NCBI GenBank assembly: GCA_964510785.1
Contig: CAZECM010000074.1
Location: 1 to 14,935, forward strand
From: JAAYZM01 sp964510785
GTDB lineage: Bacteria > Actinomycetota > Actinomycetes > Actinomycetales > Cellulomonadaceae
Direction of reading: 5' to 3'
Length of the DNA stretch: 14,935 nucleotides
This document shows, one piece after another, positions 1 to 10,278 of this stretch. The notes below the pieces were generated by a model, which saw only the letters and a list, made by a program, of their open reading frames with translations, was not told the origin of the DNA and ran no database searches. Numbering within the stretch: the stretch's first letter is position 1; the number at the start of each line of letters is the position of its first letter. Position numbers and translations under genes: made by a program.

Positions 1-619
1 GAGAGCCGAAGAACACGCCGATCTTCTCGCGGAGCTGGTTGATGAAGATCGCCGTCGTGCCCGAGGCGTTGAGGGCACCGGTGATCTTGCGCAGCGCCTG
101 CGACATGAGGCGGGCCTGCAGGCCGACGTGGGAGTCACCCATCTCGCCCTCGATCTCCGCCTTGGGCACGAGCGCCGCGACCGAGTCGATGACGACGATG
201 TCGATCGCGCCGGAGCGGATCAGCATGTCCATGATCTCGAGCGCCTGCTCCCCCGTGTCCGGCTGGGAGACGAGCAGCGCGTCCGTGTCGACGCCGAGCC
301 TCTTGGCGTACTCCGGGTCGAGCGCGTGCTCGGCATCGATGAACGCCGCGATACCGCCGTTCTTCTGGGCGTTGGCCACGGCGTGCAGTGCCACCGTCGT
401 CTTGCCGGAGGACTCCGGTCCGTAGATCTCCACGACGCGACCACGGGGCAGCCCGCCGATCCCGAGCGCGACGTCGAGGGCGATCGACCCGGTGGGGATC
501 ACCTCGACGGGCGCGCGGCCCTCGTCACCGAGTCGCATGATCGACCCCTTGCCGAACTGCCGGTCGATCTGTCCGAGAGCGGCCTCAAGGGCCTTCTCAC
601 GGTCTGCGGGAGCTGCCAT
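1..619 (-). CDS. recA: RecA recombinase, N-terminal 206 residues (runs off the left edge)
   Basis: RecA forms ATP-dependent filaments on single-stranded DNA, catalyses strand exchange and triggers LexA self-cleavage. The visible part starts MAAPADREKALEAALGQIDR and covers the N-terminal helix and most of the ATPase core. Walker A is GPESSGKT at residues 67-74. The catalytic Glu lies in the IDAEH motif (E97), Walker B ends at D145 (IVVVDS), and NQLREKIGVFFGS (about 194-206) begins DNA-binding loop L2. All expected core residues are intact. No intein interrupts the visible part; known actinobacterial intein sites further on lie outside the window. The ATG at 617-619 follows an AGAAGG Shine-Dalgarno about 8 bases upstream and matches the family start. 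The reading frame has no stop before base 1, so the gene is cut by the window, not broken. Regulation is by the promoters at 692-714 and 772-801. Confidence 0.98.
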   Translation of the reverse strand, partial: MAAPADREKALEAALGQIDRQFGKGSIMRLGDEGRAPVEVIPTGSIALDVALGIGGLPRGRVVEIYGPESSGKTTVALHAVANAQKNGGIAAFIDAEHALDPEYAKRLGVDTDALLVSQPDTGEQALEIMDMLIRSGAIDIVVIDSVAALVPKAEIEGEMGDSHVGLQARLMSQALRKITGALNASGTTAIFINQLREKIGVFFGS

Positions 620-691
620 GTCACACCTTCTGTCAGTTCGTGCAGCGGTCGCTGCGCCTGCGGGATCTGGTCTTCGGAGGTACCGCGGGTG

Positions 692-714
692 ACGCTATGC
701 CCGACCACCGACAC
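692..714 (-). promoter_or_regulatory. recA proximal promoter, RecA-NDp / PafBC type
   Basis: On the minus strand the sequence reads GTGTCGGTG (714-706), 8 bases (705-698), then TAGCGT (697-692). The mycobacterial RecA-NDp promoter, activated by PafBC on DNA damage independently of LexA, has the form TTGTCRGTG-N8-TAnnnT. The match is exact in spacing and in all but the first base. A start point about 7 bases below the -10 would give an untranslated leader of roughly 65 bases before the recA ATG. Assignment is by motif only. Confidence 0.72.
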
Positions 715-771
715 TCGCCGCCCGGGTTCCCCATCGCTGTGGACCACCGGGCGCCGTCTCACCCAGGGAGC

Positions 772-801
772 ACACTACTCGTACACCCGTTCTATCGTCA
801 C
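772..801 (-). promoter_or_regulatory. recA distal promoter, LexA-controlled type
   Basis: On the minus strand a -35-like GTGACG (801-796) and a -10 TAGTGT (777-772) are separated by 18 bases. The spacer contains the LexA-like box. A repressor bound there would occlude RNA polymerase. The -35 matches TTGACA in only its four central bases, so strength is uncertain. The distal LexA promoter plus proximal RecA-NDp promoter copies the known two-promoter layout of mycobacterial recA. Confidence 0.55.
781..792 (-). promoter_or_regulatory. LexA (SOS) box upstream of recA
   Basis: The minus strand reads GAACGGGTGTAC, which differs at one position from the Gram-positive SOS box GAAC-N4-GTTC (GTAC for GTTC in the second half). 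It sits between a -10 and a -35 candidate and upstream of recA, the standard LexA target. Binding is inferred from motif and place. Confidence 0.6.
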
Positions 802-802
802 G

Positions 803-824
803 CGCGACACACCGGCGTGTCGCG
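803..824 (-). terminator. Hairpin between the MBL-fold gene and the recA promoters
   Basis: A perfect inverted repeat, CGCGACAC (803-810) and GTGTCGCG (817-824), encloses a 6-base loop. It begins 21 bases after the stop of the metallo-hydrolase gene and ends just before the distal recA promoter. It could end the upstream transcript and insulate recA. There is no U-tract, as is common in high-GC actinobacteria, so termination is inferred; an operator is the alternative. Confidence 0.45.
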
Positions 825-844
825 GACCGCGGTGCGTGCCGCGC

Positions 845-1606
845 TCACGGGGCGAGCCAGGACTCCCCCGGGGTGAGCACGACCGGTTCACAATCCGGGG
901 CCTCGCGCCGCAGCGCGGCCGCGAACGCCGGCCCGGCCTCGTCCATCCAGCCACGTGGGAGGTGCCGGCCGGCCGGGGCGTGCAACGTTCCCCAGTGGAT
1001 CGGCACGGCGAACCGGGCCCCCGTCATCGCGCACGCCCGCGCCGCCTCGACGGGCCCCAGGTGCCCGCCTGAGAGCCGCGGGCCCCAGCCGTGCACGGGC
1101 ACGAGCGCGACGTCGATCCCCGTCCCTGCCAGCTCCGGCAGCGCCGACATCCCCGGGTACAGCTCCGTGTCCCCCGCGAACCACACCGTCCCGCCCTCTC
1201 CCCGCACGAGGTGCCCCGTCGCGGCGTTCGGACGGTGCGGCATCGGGCGGTGACCGTGGACGGCCGGGGCGAGCCGCACGTCGACGCGCCCCGCGACCTG
1301 GAACCACTGCGAGGGGCCGAGGCCCATCCCCTGCAGCGCGTGCTTGCGCGCCCAGTGGGCGTTCGCGGGTGCGGTCAGCACGGGGACGGGACCCATGCGC
1401 CGCAGCGAGCGCGGCTCGGCGTGGTCGTAGTGCAGGTGGGACAGGAGCACGGCGTCGGGCGCGAGCCACGAGTCGGAACGCGGCCCCTCGCCGCGCCGCC
1501 GCAGCATCCCGGCGTGCGGGTGCACGAGCGGGTCGGTCACGAGTCGCACTCCGTCGAGGTCGATGACGGTCGTCGCGTGGCCGAGCCACGTGATCCGCAG
1601 GCTCAT
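845..1606 (-). CDS. MBL-fold metal-dependent hydrolase, UlaG / NAPE-PLD-like
   Basis: This 253-residue protein has the Lactamase_B_2 pattern. The N-terminus is ITWLGHATTVIDLDGVRLVTDP. The metal-binding motif HLHYDH lies at residues 57-62, with further probable ligands H117, D146 (in WFAGDTELY) and H204 (in PIHWGT). Relatives hydrolyse phosphoesters or lactones (N-acyl-phosphatidylethanolamine phospholipase D, ascorbate-6-phosphate lactonase). The substrate here is unknown. No signal peptide is visible, so it is probably cytoplasmic. Its ATG lies inside the stop of the upstream membrane hydrolase (ATGA), so translation is coupled and the two are one transcription unit. A longer in-frame extension upstream of this ATG would read through the neighbouring gene and does not resemble the family. 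The gene ends about 225 bases before recA and points towards it. Confidence 0.9.
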   Translation of the reverse strand: MSLRITWLGHATTVIDLDGVRLVTDPLVHPHAGMLRRRGEGPRSDSWLAPDAVLLSHLHYDHAEPRSLRRMGPVPVLTAPANAHWARKHALQGMGLGPSQWFQVAGRVDVRLAPAVHGHRPMPHRPNAATGHLVRGEGGTVWFAGDTELYPGMSALPELAGTGIDVALVPVHGWGPRLSGGHLGPVEAARACAMTGARFAVPIHWGTLHAPAGRHLPRGWMDEAGPAFAAALRREAPDCEPVVLTPGESWLAP

Positions 1607-3630
1607 CGCAGCCCCCATCCGCGCAGCCACCCGAGCAGCTGGGCGTGCACGGCCTCGCCGCCGACGTGCATGCGCCGACCGTCCACGAGCTCGCGCAACC
1701 CCTCGTCGAGCTCGACGTCCGCCGGGTACACGAGGATCGCCTCGTTCTGCGGCCCACCGATCCCGCCGTGCGAGCCGACCTGCCCCTCGAAGGCGTTGAT
1801 GTGCCCCATGGGGGTCACGGCGGACACGAGGAGGAGGTCGCCCGCCCCGTCGAGACCGATCGCGCGCGAGAGGTCCGCCGCCGTGCGTTGCGGCCACCCC
1901 TCGAGCGGGTCGTCCCCCTCGATCCGCTCGGTCCCGAGCCACCGCAGACCGCGAGCGCCGAGCACGACGGGCCCGCCGTCCGCCATCCGGACGACCACGA
2001 GCCCGATCCCCGGGTGCGCGGCGAGCCCCGGTACGAGGTGGGGCCACCGATCACGCACGTCCTCGAGGGTGGGGGGACGTGGTTCGCGGGGGAACCACAC
2101 GGCCCCGAAGTTGCCTCCACCGACGACGGCCACCTCGGGGATCGTCGTCGGCCCCTCCCTCACCGGCCCCAGCCGCCGGCCGCGCGGCCGCTCCGACTTG
2201 CCTGCGCGCGAGGGGAACACCGTGGCGAGCAGCGCGTTGACGGGGCCCACGTCCTCGCCGCTGGGCACGTCCACGGCCTGCGGGTCGTCCCCCATGAGCG
2301 CGGTCACGAGGTCGGCGAGGCTCACGCCGTACGCGTCGGCGAACGTGGGGCCGAGCGACTGACCGTGGTCGGAGACGACGACGATCCGGTAGTCGCGCGG
2401 CGCGCCCGCGCACACCTGCTCGAGCAGCCCGAGCACGCGGTCGAGCCCCTCGAGGGCGCGCAGCGACTCGGGCCGTTGGGGTCCGGCGTGGTGGGCGATC
2501 TCGTCGTAGTCCACGAGGTCGACGACGACGACGCCGGCCCCGCGCATGAGCTGCTCGGCCACGAGCGAGGTGTTGAGGTCGCGCAGCAGGACGTTCGTGA
2601 CTCCGCGCAGCACGACGTACCAGCCGCTACGGCTCACCCGGGGGACCACGCCGCGCACCCGTTGGCGGTGGGCCTGGAAGAGCTCCTTGACCATCTCGAC
2701 GACCGTGAGCATGACGGAGCGCACGAGCACGAACGGGCTCGCGAACATCCGCAGGAATGCCGGCCCGGGTCCGATGCCGGCGCGCCCCGCCCGGCTCATG
2801 ACGAGCACGTTGGTGCCCGCACCGCCGGAGAACATCATCGAGATCGCGGCGTCGTGCGGCCCGAGGAGCGCGACCGCCTCCGGCGACGACTCGACGCGAC
2901 GCTCGATCTCGGCCGCGTCCGCGGGCCGGTTCGTGACGAGCAGCCGACCCAGCTCCCGGTCCCACCACCGGAAGGACGGGATGGCCGAGGAGTCGCCGTA
3001 GAGCAGTGCCGCCTGGCTCGCGGGCGTCGTCGACGGCACGCGCGCCCACCACGTCGTGAGCCGGTGCGAGCCCGAGCGCAGCCACCGGTACAGCGTGGGC
3101 GCGAGGCCCGCCTCGATCGCTACGCCGAGCGTGTCACGCCCGACGCCGTCGAGCTGGACGACGAGCAGCCCCGGTTCGCGCGTCGTGGCGTCCTGGGGGT
3201 CGATCCCGGCACGCCGGGCACGCGAACGGGCGCGCCGGAGCACGTCCCCGAGCACGTACTCGGAGTCGTTGACGCCGATGAGCCAGCGCCCCAGCGCCAT
3301 CACGGCCCCGGTGAGAAGCAGGACCGCCGGGACGGCTTCCGGCCCGCCGATCGTGACACCGGGCACGAGCTCGAGCGCCGCCCACAGCACGAGCACCTGC
3401 GTCGCGAGTCCCGCGAGGAGGGCTCCCACGGCCCCCGTGCGCGCCGCCATGAGGCGCAACAACGGCCGGGTCAGGTAGTCGCCGACGGCGACGGCCGCGG
3501 CGATCGCGAGCACCGGGAGCGGGCCGCCGGCGTCCACCTGGGCGACCCCGAGGATCGCGACCCCGAGCCCGAGCGTCGTCGCCGCGAGCGCGAGCGCGGC
3601 GTCGACCAGGTCACCCAGGCGGTAGCGCAC
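1603..3630 (-). CDS. Membrane-anchored alkaline-phosphatase-superfamily hydrolase (4-TM domain plus phosphodiesterase domain)
   Basis: The 675-residue product has two parts. Residues 1-120 hold four hydrophobic helices (about 10-31, 37-54, 66-90, 99-118), similar to actinobacterial holin-like membrane domains. Residues 150-640 form a type I phosphodiesterase/phosphatase-like domain. Its putative metal and catalytic residues are D161 (QLDGVG), the nucleophile T201 or T202 (PSTTPAS), D376 and H380 (VDYDEIAHHAG), D421-H422 (VVSDHGQS) and H621 (GSHGG). Such enzymes cleave phosphoester or phosphodiester bonds using two metal ions; the substrate is not known. The orientation of the catalytic domain relative to the membrane cannot be fixed by eye. 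The start is GTG 3 bases after the DUF3046 stop, with CAGGTAGG about 6 bases before it. The gene overlaps the MBL-fold gene by four bases. An envelope phosphate or lipid role is inference. Confidence 0.85.
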   Translation of the reverse strand: MRYRLGDLVDAALALAATTLGLGVAILGVAQVDAGGPLPVLAIAAAVAVGDYLTRPLLRLMAARTGAVGALLAGLATQVLVLWAALELVPGVTIGGPEAVPAVLLLTGAVMALGRWLIGVNDSEYVLGDVLRRARSRARRAGIDPQDATTREPGLLVVQLDGVGRDTLGVAIEAGLAPTLYRWLRSGSHRLTTWWARVPSTTPASQAALLYGDSSAIPSFRWWDRELGRLLVTNRPADAAEIERRVESSPEAVALLGPHDAAISMMFSGGAGTNVLVMSRAGRAGIGPGPAFLRMFASPFVLVRSVMLTVVEMVKELFQAHRQRVRGVVPRVSRSGWYVVLRGVTNVLLRDLNTSLVAEQLMRGAGVVVVDLVDYDEIAHHAGPQRPESLRALEGLDRVLGLLEQVCAGAPRDYRIVVVSDHGQSLGPTFADAYGVSLADLVTALMGDDPQAVDVPSGEDVGPVNALLATVFPSRAGKSERPRGRRLGPVREGPTTIPEVAVVGGGNFGAVWFPREPRPPTLEDVRDRWPHLVPGLAAHPGIGLVVVRMADGGPVVLGARGLRWLGTERIEGDDPLEGWPQRTAADLSRAIGLDGAGDLLLVSAVTPMGHINAFEGQVGSHGGIGGPQNEAILVYPADVELDEGLRELVDGRRMHVGGEAVHAQLLGWLRGWGLR

Positions 3631-3633
3631 GGC

Positions 3634-3870
3634 CTACCTGCTGCGCGGCGGGGCCGGCTGGCGCGAGTCCTTGCCCCAGCGCTTCGCCTCGGGGACGTCG
3701 AGCGCGTCGCACAGCGCGTGCCACACGTCGCGGGGTTCGACGCCGTCGTCGAGCGCCTCGCGTGCCGTCATCCCGTCGAGCTCGCCCAGCACCTGGTCTG
3801 CCGCGACCGCGCGCCCGTAGACCTGACCGAGCACCTCGTCGACCAGTGCCCAGAACTCGCGGTGGCGCAT
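3634..3870 (-). CDS. DUF3046 family protein
   Basis: This is a 78-residue protein of unknown function. It starts MRHREFWALVDEVLGQVYG and contains RDVWHALCDALDVPEAKRWG near the end, the hallmark pattern of DUF3046. The family is small, restricted to actinobacteria and usually sits beside recA (for example Rv2738c next to recA in Mycobacterium tuberculosis). Here it heads the minus-strand unit leading towards recA, with only 3 bases to the next start. No membrane segment or signal is visible. A run of Gs lies directly before the ATG, too close for a normal Shine-Dalgarno. A weak -10-like CAGGCT 6 bases upstream would permit leaderless transcription. A role linked to recombination is inferred from neighbourhood only. 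Confidence 0.88.
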   Translation of the reverse strand: MRHREFWALVDEVLGQVYGRAVAADQVLGELDGMTAREALDDGVEPRDVWHALCDALDVPEAKRWGKDSRQPAPPRSR

Positions 3871-3911
3871 GCCCCCAGCCTGCCACGAGCAGCGGTGTGG
3901 GTGCGGCGCGC

Positions 3912-3923
3912 CATGATGGACCG
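3912..3923 (+). promoter_or_regulatory. Possible leaderless promoter of lhr
   Basis: CATGAT (3912-3917) lies exactly 6 bases before the GTG of lhr, the spacing expected when transcription starts on the first base of the start codon. It matches TAnnnT except for the first base. No Shine-Dalgarno precedes the GTG. The divergent DUF3046 gene starts 54 bases away. Confidence 0.4.
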
Positions 3924-8665
<4,742 letters not shown>

Positions 8666-8672
<7 letters not shown>

Positions 8673-8686
8673 GCGAGGCTCAGCCG
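8666..8686. terminator. Bidirectional hairpin containing the stop codons of lhr and clgR
   Basis: CGGTTGAGC (8666-8674), loop GAG, GCTCAGCCG (8678-8686) can form a 9-pair stem with one G-U wobble. The TGA of lhr is in the left arm and the TGA of clgR (read on the minus strand) is in the right arm. It is the only structure in the 7-base gap between two convergent genes. There is no U-tract on either side, so efficiency is unknown. Confidence 0.5.
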
Positions 8687-9009
8687 ACGGGCGAGAGGAT
8701 GTCCCGCAGGTCCGTCCAGGTCTGGCCGGCGAAGTCCGACAGCTCGGCGGGGACGGTGTCGGGGACGCGGAGGCCCTCGGCGACGCCGACGCGGTCGCTC
8801 ACCTCGCGCAGCACGACGGACATCGGCAGGTCGAGCGCGCCGCAGATCGATGCGAGCAGCTCGGAGGACGCTTCCTTCTGACCACGTTCGACCTCGGAGA
8901 GGTAACCGAGGGAGACCTGGGCGGCGGACGAGACCTCGCGCAGGGTTCGACCCTGGCGCTGGCGCGCACCGCGGAGAACATCTCCGATCTCGCGACGAAG
9001 CACAATCAT
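8680..9009 (-). CDS. clgR: ClgR, HTH activator of Clp protease genes
   Basis: This 109-residue protein is an XRE-type DNA-binding regulator. Residues 7-68 form the HTH domain, with LREVSSAAQVSLGYLSEVERG (23-43) as the turn and recognition helix and KEASSELLASICGALDLP completing it. ClgR activates clpP/clpC and other protein-quality and stress genes in actinobacteria. The symbol rests on this pattern plus synteny (ftsK, pgsA, cinA, clgR near recA). The ATG at 9009 follows GGAAGGGGGG about 8 bases upstream. An in-frame extension further upstream would run through the probable promoter and is not family-like. The C-terminus, ILSPVG, lacks the AA degron seen in some relatives. Expression is probably from the PafBC-like promoter at 9049-9070. 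It converges with lhr. Confidence 0.9.
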   Translation of the reverse strand: MIVLRREIGDVLRGARQRQGRTLREVSSAAQVSLGYLSEVERGQKEASSELLASICGALDLPMSVVLREVSDRVGVAEGLRVPDTVPAELSDFAGQTWTDLRDILSPVG

Positions 9010-9048
9010 CGCCCTACCCCCCTTCCCTGGCTTGACCGACGTGTTCTT

Positions 9049-9070
9049 ACCGTACCCCGCGCGACCGACA
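9049..9070 (-). promoter_or_regulatory. clgR promoter, RecA-NDp / PafBC-like
   Basis: On the minus strand TGTCGGTC (9070-9063), 8 bases (9062-9055) and TACGGT (9054-9049) reproduce the geometry of the recA proximal promoter. The differences from TTGTCRGTG-N8-TAnnnT are the first base and the ninth base (C for G). A start about 7 bases below would leave a leader of roughly 33 bases carrying the GGAAGGGGGG ribosome site. Confidence 0.5.
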
Positions 9071-9107
9071 GGCCACGAGTGTGCGCCATCCTGCGTCCTG
9101 TTTGCCA

Positions 9108-9632
9108 TCACAATTCACCCAACGACCGTCCTGGCGTGGTTGTTCCCGGCCGCTCCCCCACGTCTTCGACAAGAACGCGCGCCAGCTCGAGCACCGCGTC
9201 GCACACGCTCCGGCGGACCTGTGCGCGATCACCGTCGAGCTCGAGGTCGAGCGAACGCACGTGGGAGCCCAGCGCCGCGGCGACGAACGCCGTCCCGGGC
9301 GCGAAGCCGTCCTGCGGGTCCGGGCCCGCCACACCCGTCGTAGCGAGCCCGAGGTCCGCCCCGAGCCGCCTCGCCGCGCCCTGGGCCATCTGTCGCGCGA
9401 CGAGCGGGTCCACCGCGCCCTGGGCGGCGAGCAGCGCCGGGTCGACGTCGAGCAGCGCGGCCTTGACGTCCGTCGCGTAGGCGACGACGCCGCCACGCAG
9501 CACGCGTGACGCCCCCGGGACGTCGACGAGCGTGCTCAGCACGAGTCCGCCCGTGAGCGACTCGGCCACCGCGACGGTGAGGTCCCGCTCGACGAGTGCG
9601 TCGAACAGCCGTCGCGCGCCGCGCGACGTCAC
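9108..9632 (-). CDS. cinA: CinA C-terminal domain protein (nicotinamide-nucleotide amidohydrolase, PncC type)
   Basis: The 174-residue protein contains only the CinA C-terminal domain. AESLTGGLVLSTLVDVPGAS (23-42) is the signature, followed by GGVVAYATDVKAALLDV (47-63), TGVAGPD (99-105) and GTAFVA (113-118). Stand-alone members deamidate nicotinamide mononucleotide to nicotinate mononucleotide in NAD salvage; this activity is known for the family, not shown here. The N-terminal molybdopterin-like domain of long CinA proteins is absent, which is normal for actinobacteria. The GTG start overlaps the pgsA stop (GTGA), so the two are translationally coupled. About 98 bases separate its stop from the clgR start, and clgR has its own promoter there. 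The tail after residue 158 is polar and not conserved. Confidence 0.92.
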   Translation of the reverse strand: MTSRGARRLFDALVERDLTVAVAESLTGGLVLSTLVDVPGASRVLRGGVVAYATDVKAALLDVDPALLAAQGAVDPLVARQMAQGAARRLGADLGLATTGVAGPDPQDGFAPGTAFVAAALGSHVRSLDLELDGDRAQVRRSVCDAVLELARVLVEDVGERPGTTTPGRSLGEL

Positions 9633-10210
9633 GCGGGGGCCGTCTCGCGCTGCACCGAACGGGCGCGCAGGCCGCGCGCGAGGTAGTCGACACCCGTGAC
9701 GACGGTCACGACGACAGCGAGCCAGATCGCGACCTCGGCGACCACACCCACCCACGCGGGCAGGTGGGTCAGCGGCAAGAGCCACAGTCCGATCGCCACG
9801 GCCTGGATCACGGTCTTGAGCTTGCCGCCGCGCGAGGCGGGAACGATCTCGGAGCGCAAGAGCGAGAACCGCCACAGCGTGATCCCGACCTCCCGCGCAA
9901 GGATGACGACGGTGACCCACCACGCGACGCGGTCCTGCGCCGAGAGCAGGACGAGCGCCGTCCCGATGAGCAGCTTGTCCGCGATGGGGTCGAGGATGAC
10001 GCCGAGCGGGGTGATCTGGCCACGCGACCTCGCGAGGTAGCCGTCGAGCCGGTCGGTGAGCGCGGCGAGCACGAACAGCCCGGTCGCGGCGAGCCGCCAG
10101 CCCACCGCGTCGTCGGCGGCCATGACGAGCGCCCAGCCGAAGACCGGCACCATGGCGATGCGCACCATGGTGACCACGTTCGCCGGAGTCCACGTCGGTG
10201 TCGCTGCCAC
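9629..10210 (-). CDS. pgsA: CDP-alcohol phosphatidyltransferase, PgsA type
   Basis: PgsA transfers a phosphatidyl group from CDP-diacylglycerol to glycerol-3-phosphate (phosphatidylglycerophosphate synthase) in the cytoplasmic membrane. The 193-residue protein is highly hydrophobic with several membrane helices. It has a perfect CDP-alcohol phosphotransferase motif: D53-xx-D56-G57-xx-A60-R61-x8-G70-xxx-D74-xxx-D78 (starting DRLDGYLAR). The N-terminal TPTWTPANVVTMVRIAMVPVF is typical of PgsA. Actinobacteria have several paralogues (the one near ftsK/clgR is pgsA3 in M. tuberculosis), so the exact head group is less certain than the family. The GTG start has no clear Shine-Dalgarno but a -10 hexamer sits exactly 6 bases upstream, suggesting a leaderless message. 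The gene overlaps cinA by four bases and is divergent from the CapA gene. Confidence 0.93.
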   Translation of the reverse strand: MAATPTWTPANVVTMVRIAMVPVFGWALVMAADDAVGWRLAATGLFVLAALTDRLDGYLARSRGQITPLGVILDPIADKLLIGTALVLLSAQDRVAWWVTVVILAREVGITLWRFSLLRSEIVPASRGGKLKTVIQAVAIGLWLLPLTHLPAWVGVVAEVAIWLAVVVTVVTGVDYLARGLRARSVQRETAPA

Positions 10211-10216
10211 GCCGTC

Positions 10217-10222
10217 AGCCTA
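10217..10222 (-). promoter_or_regulatory. -10 element for leaderless pgsA-cinA transcript
   Basis: On the minus strand TAGGCT is followed by 6 bases (GACGGC) and then the GTG of pgsA. TAnnnT plus 6-7 bases to the first transcribed base is the standard leaderless arrangement in actinobacteria. No good -35 is visible. Confidence 0.5.
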
Positions 10223-10266
10223 GTTGGCCGGGGTGGGACGCTCCGACCCCGCCCACGGTGAGCGTC

Positions 10267-10272
10267 TATCGT
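10267..10272 (+). promoter_or_regulatory. -10 element for leaderless CapA-family gene
   Basis: TATCGT is followed by 6 bases (TCCCCT) and the GTG at 10279. A -35-like CCGACC (10243-10248) lies 18 bases upstream. This arrangement decides the start in favour of 10279 over the in-frame GTG at 10258, which would place the -10 inside the coding region. Confidence 0.55.
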
Positions 10273-10278
10273 TCCCCT

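Noticed and set aside
1..619. Intein in recA, as in some mycobacteria
   Set aside because: No interruption occurs in the visible 206 residues; the usual insertion site lies outside the window, so it can be neither confirmed nor excluded.
2079..2098. Perfect inverted repeat GTGGTTC-N6-GAACCAC, resembling an operator
   Set aside because: It lies inside the conserved phosphohydrolase coding region (VWFPREP) far from any start, and its GTTC/GAAC halves are in the wrong order for a LexA box.
9084..9095. CGC-N6-GCG palindrome upstream of clgR as a ClgR autoregulatory site
   Set aside because: Known ClgR sites have CGC-N5-GCG with extra conserved flanks; the spacing is off by one and the flanks do not match.
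9010..9111. In-frame upstream extension of clgR (starting MMANRTQDG)
   Set aside because: It would cover the probable promoter and a strong Shine-Dalgarno and overlap the cinA stop; the sequence is not conserved-looking.
10258..10278. Earlier GTG start for the CapA gene
   Set aside because: The -10 TATCGT would then fall inside the gene; the GTG at 10279 fits leaderless spacing and a typical signal-anchor N-terminus.
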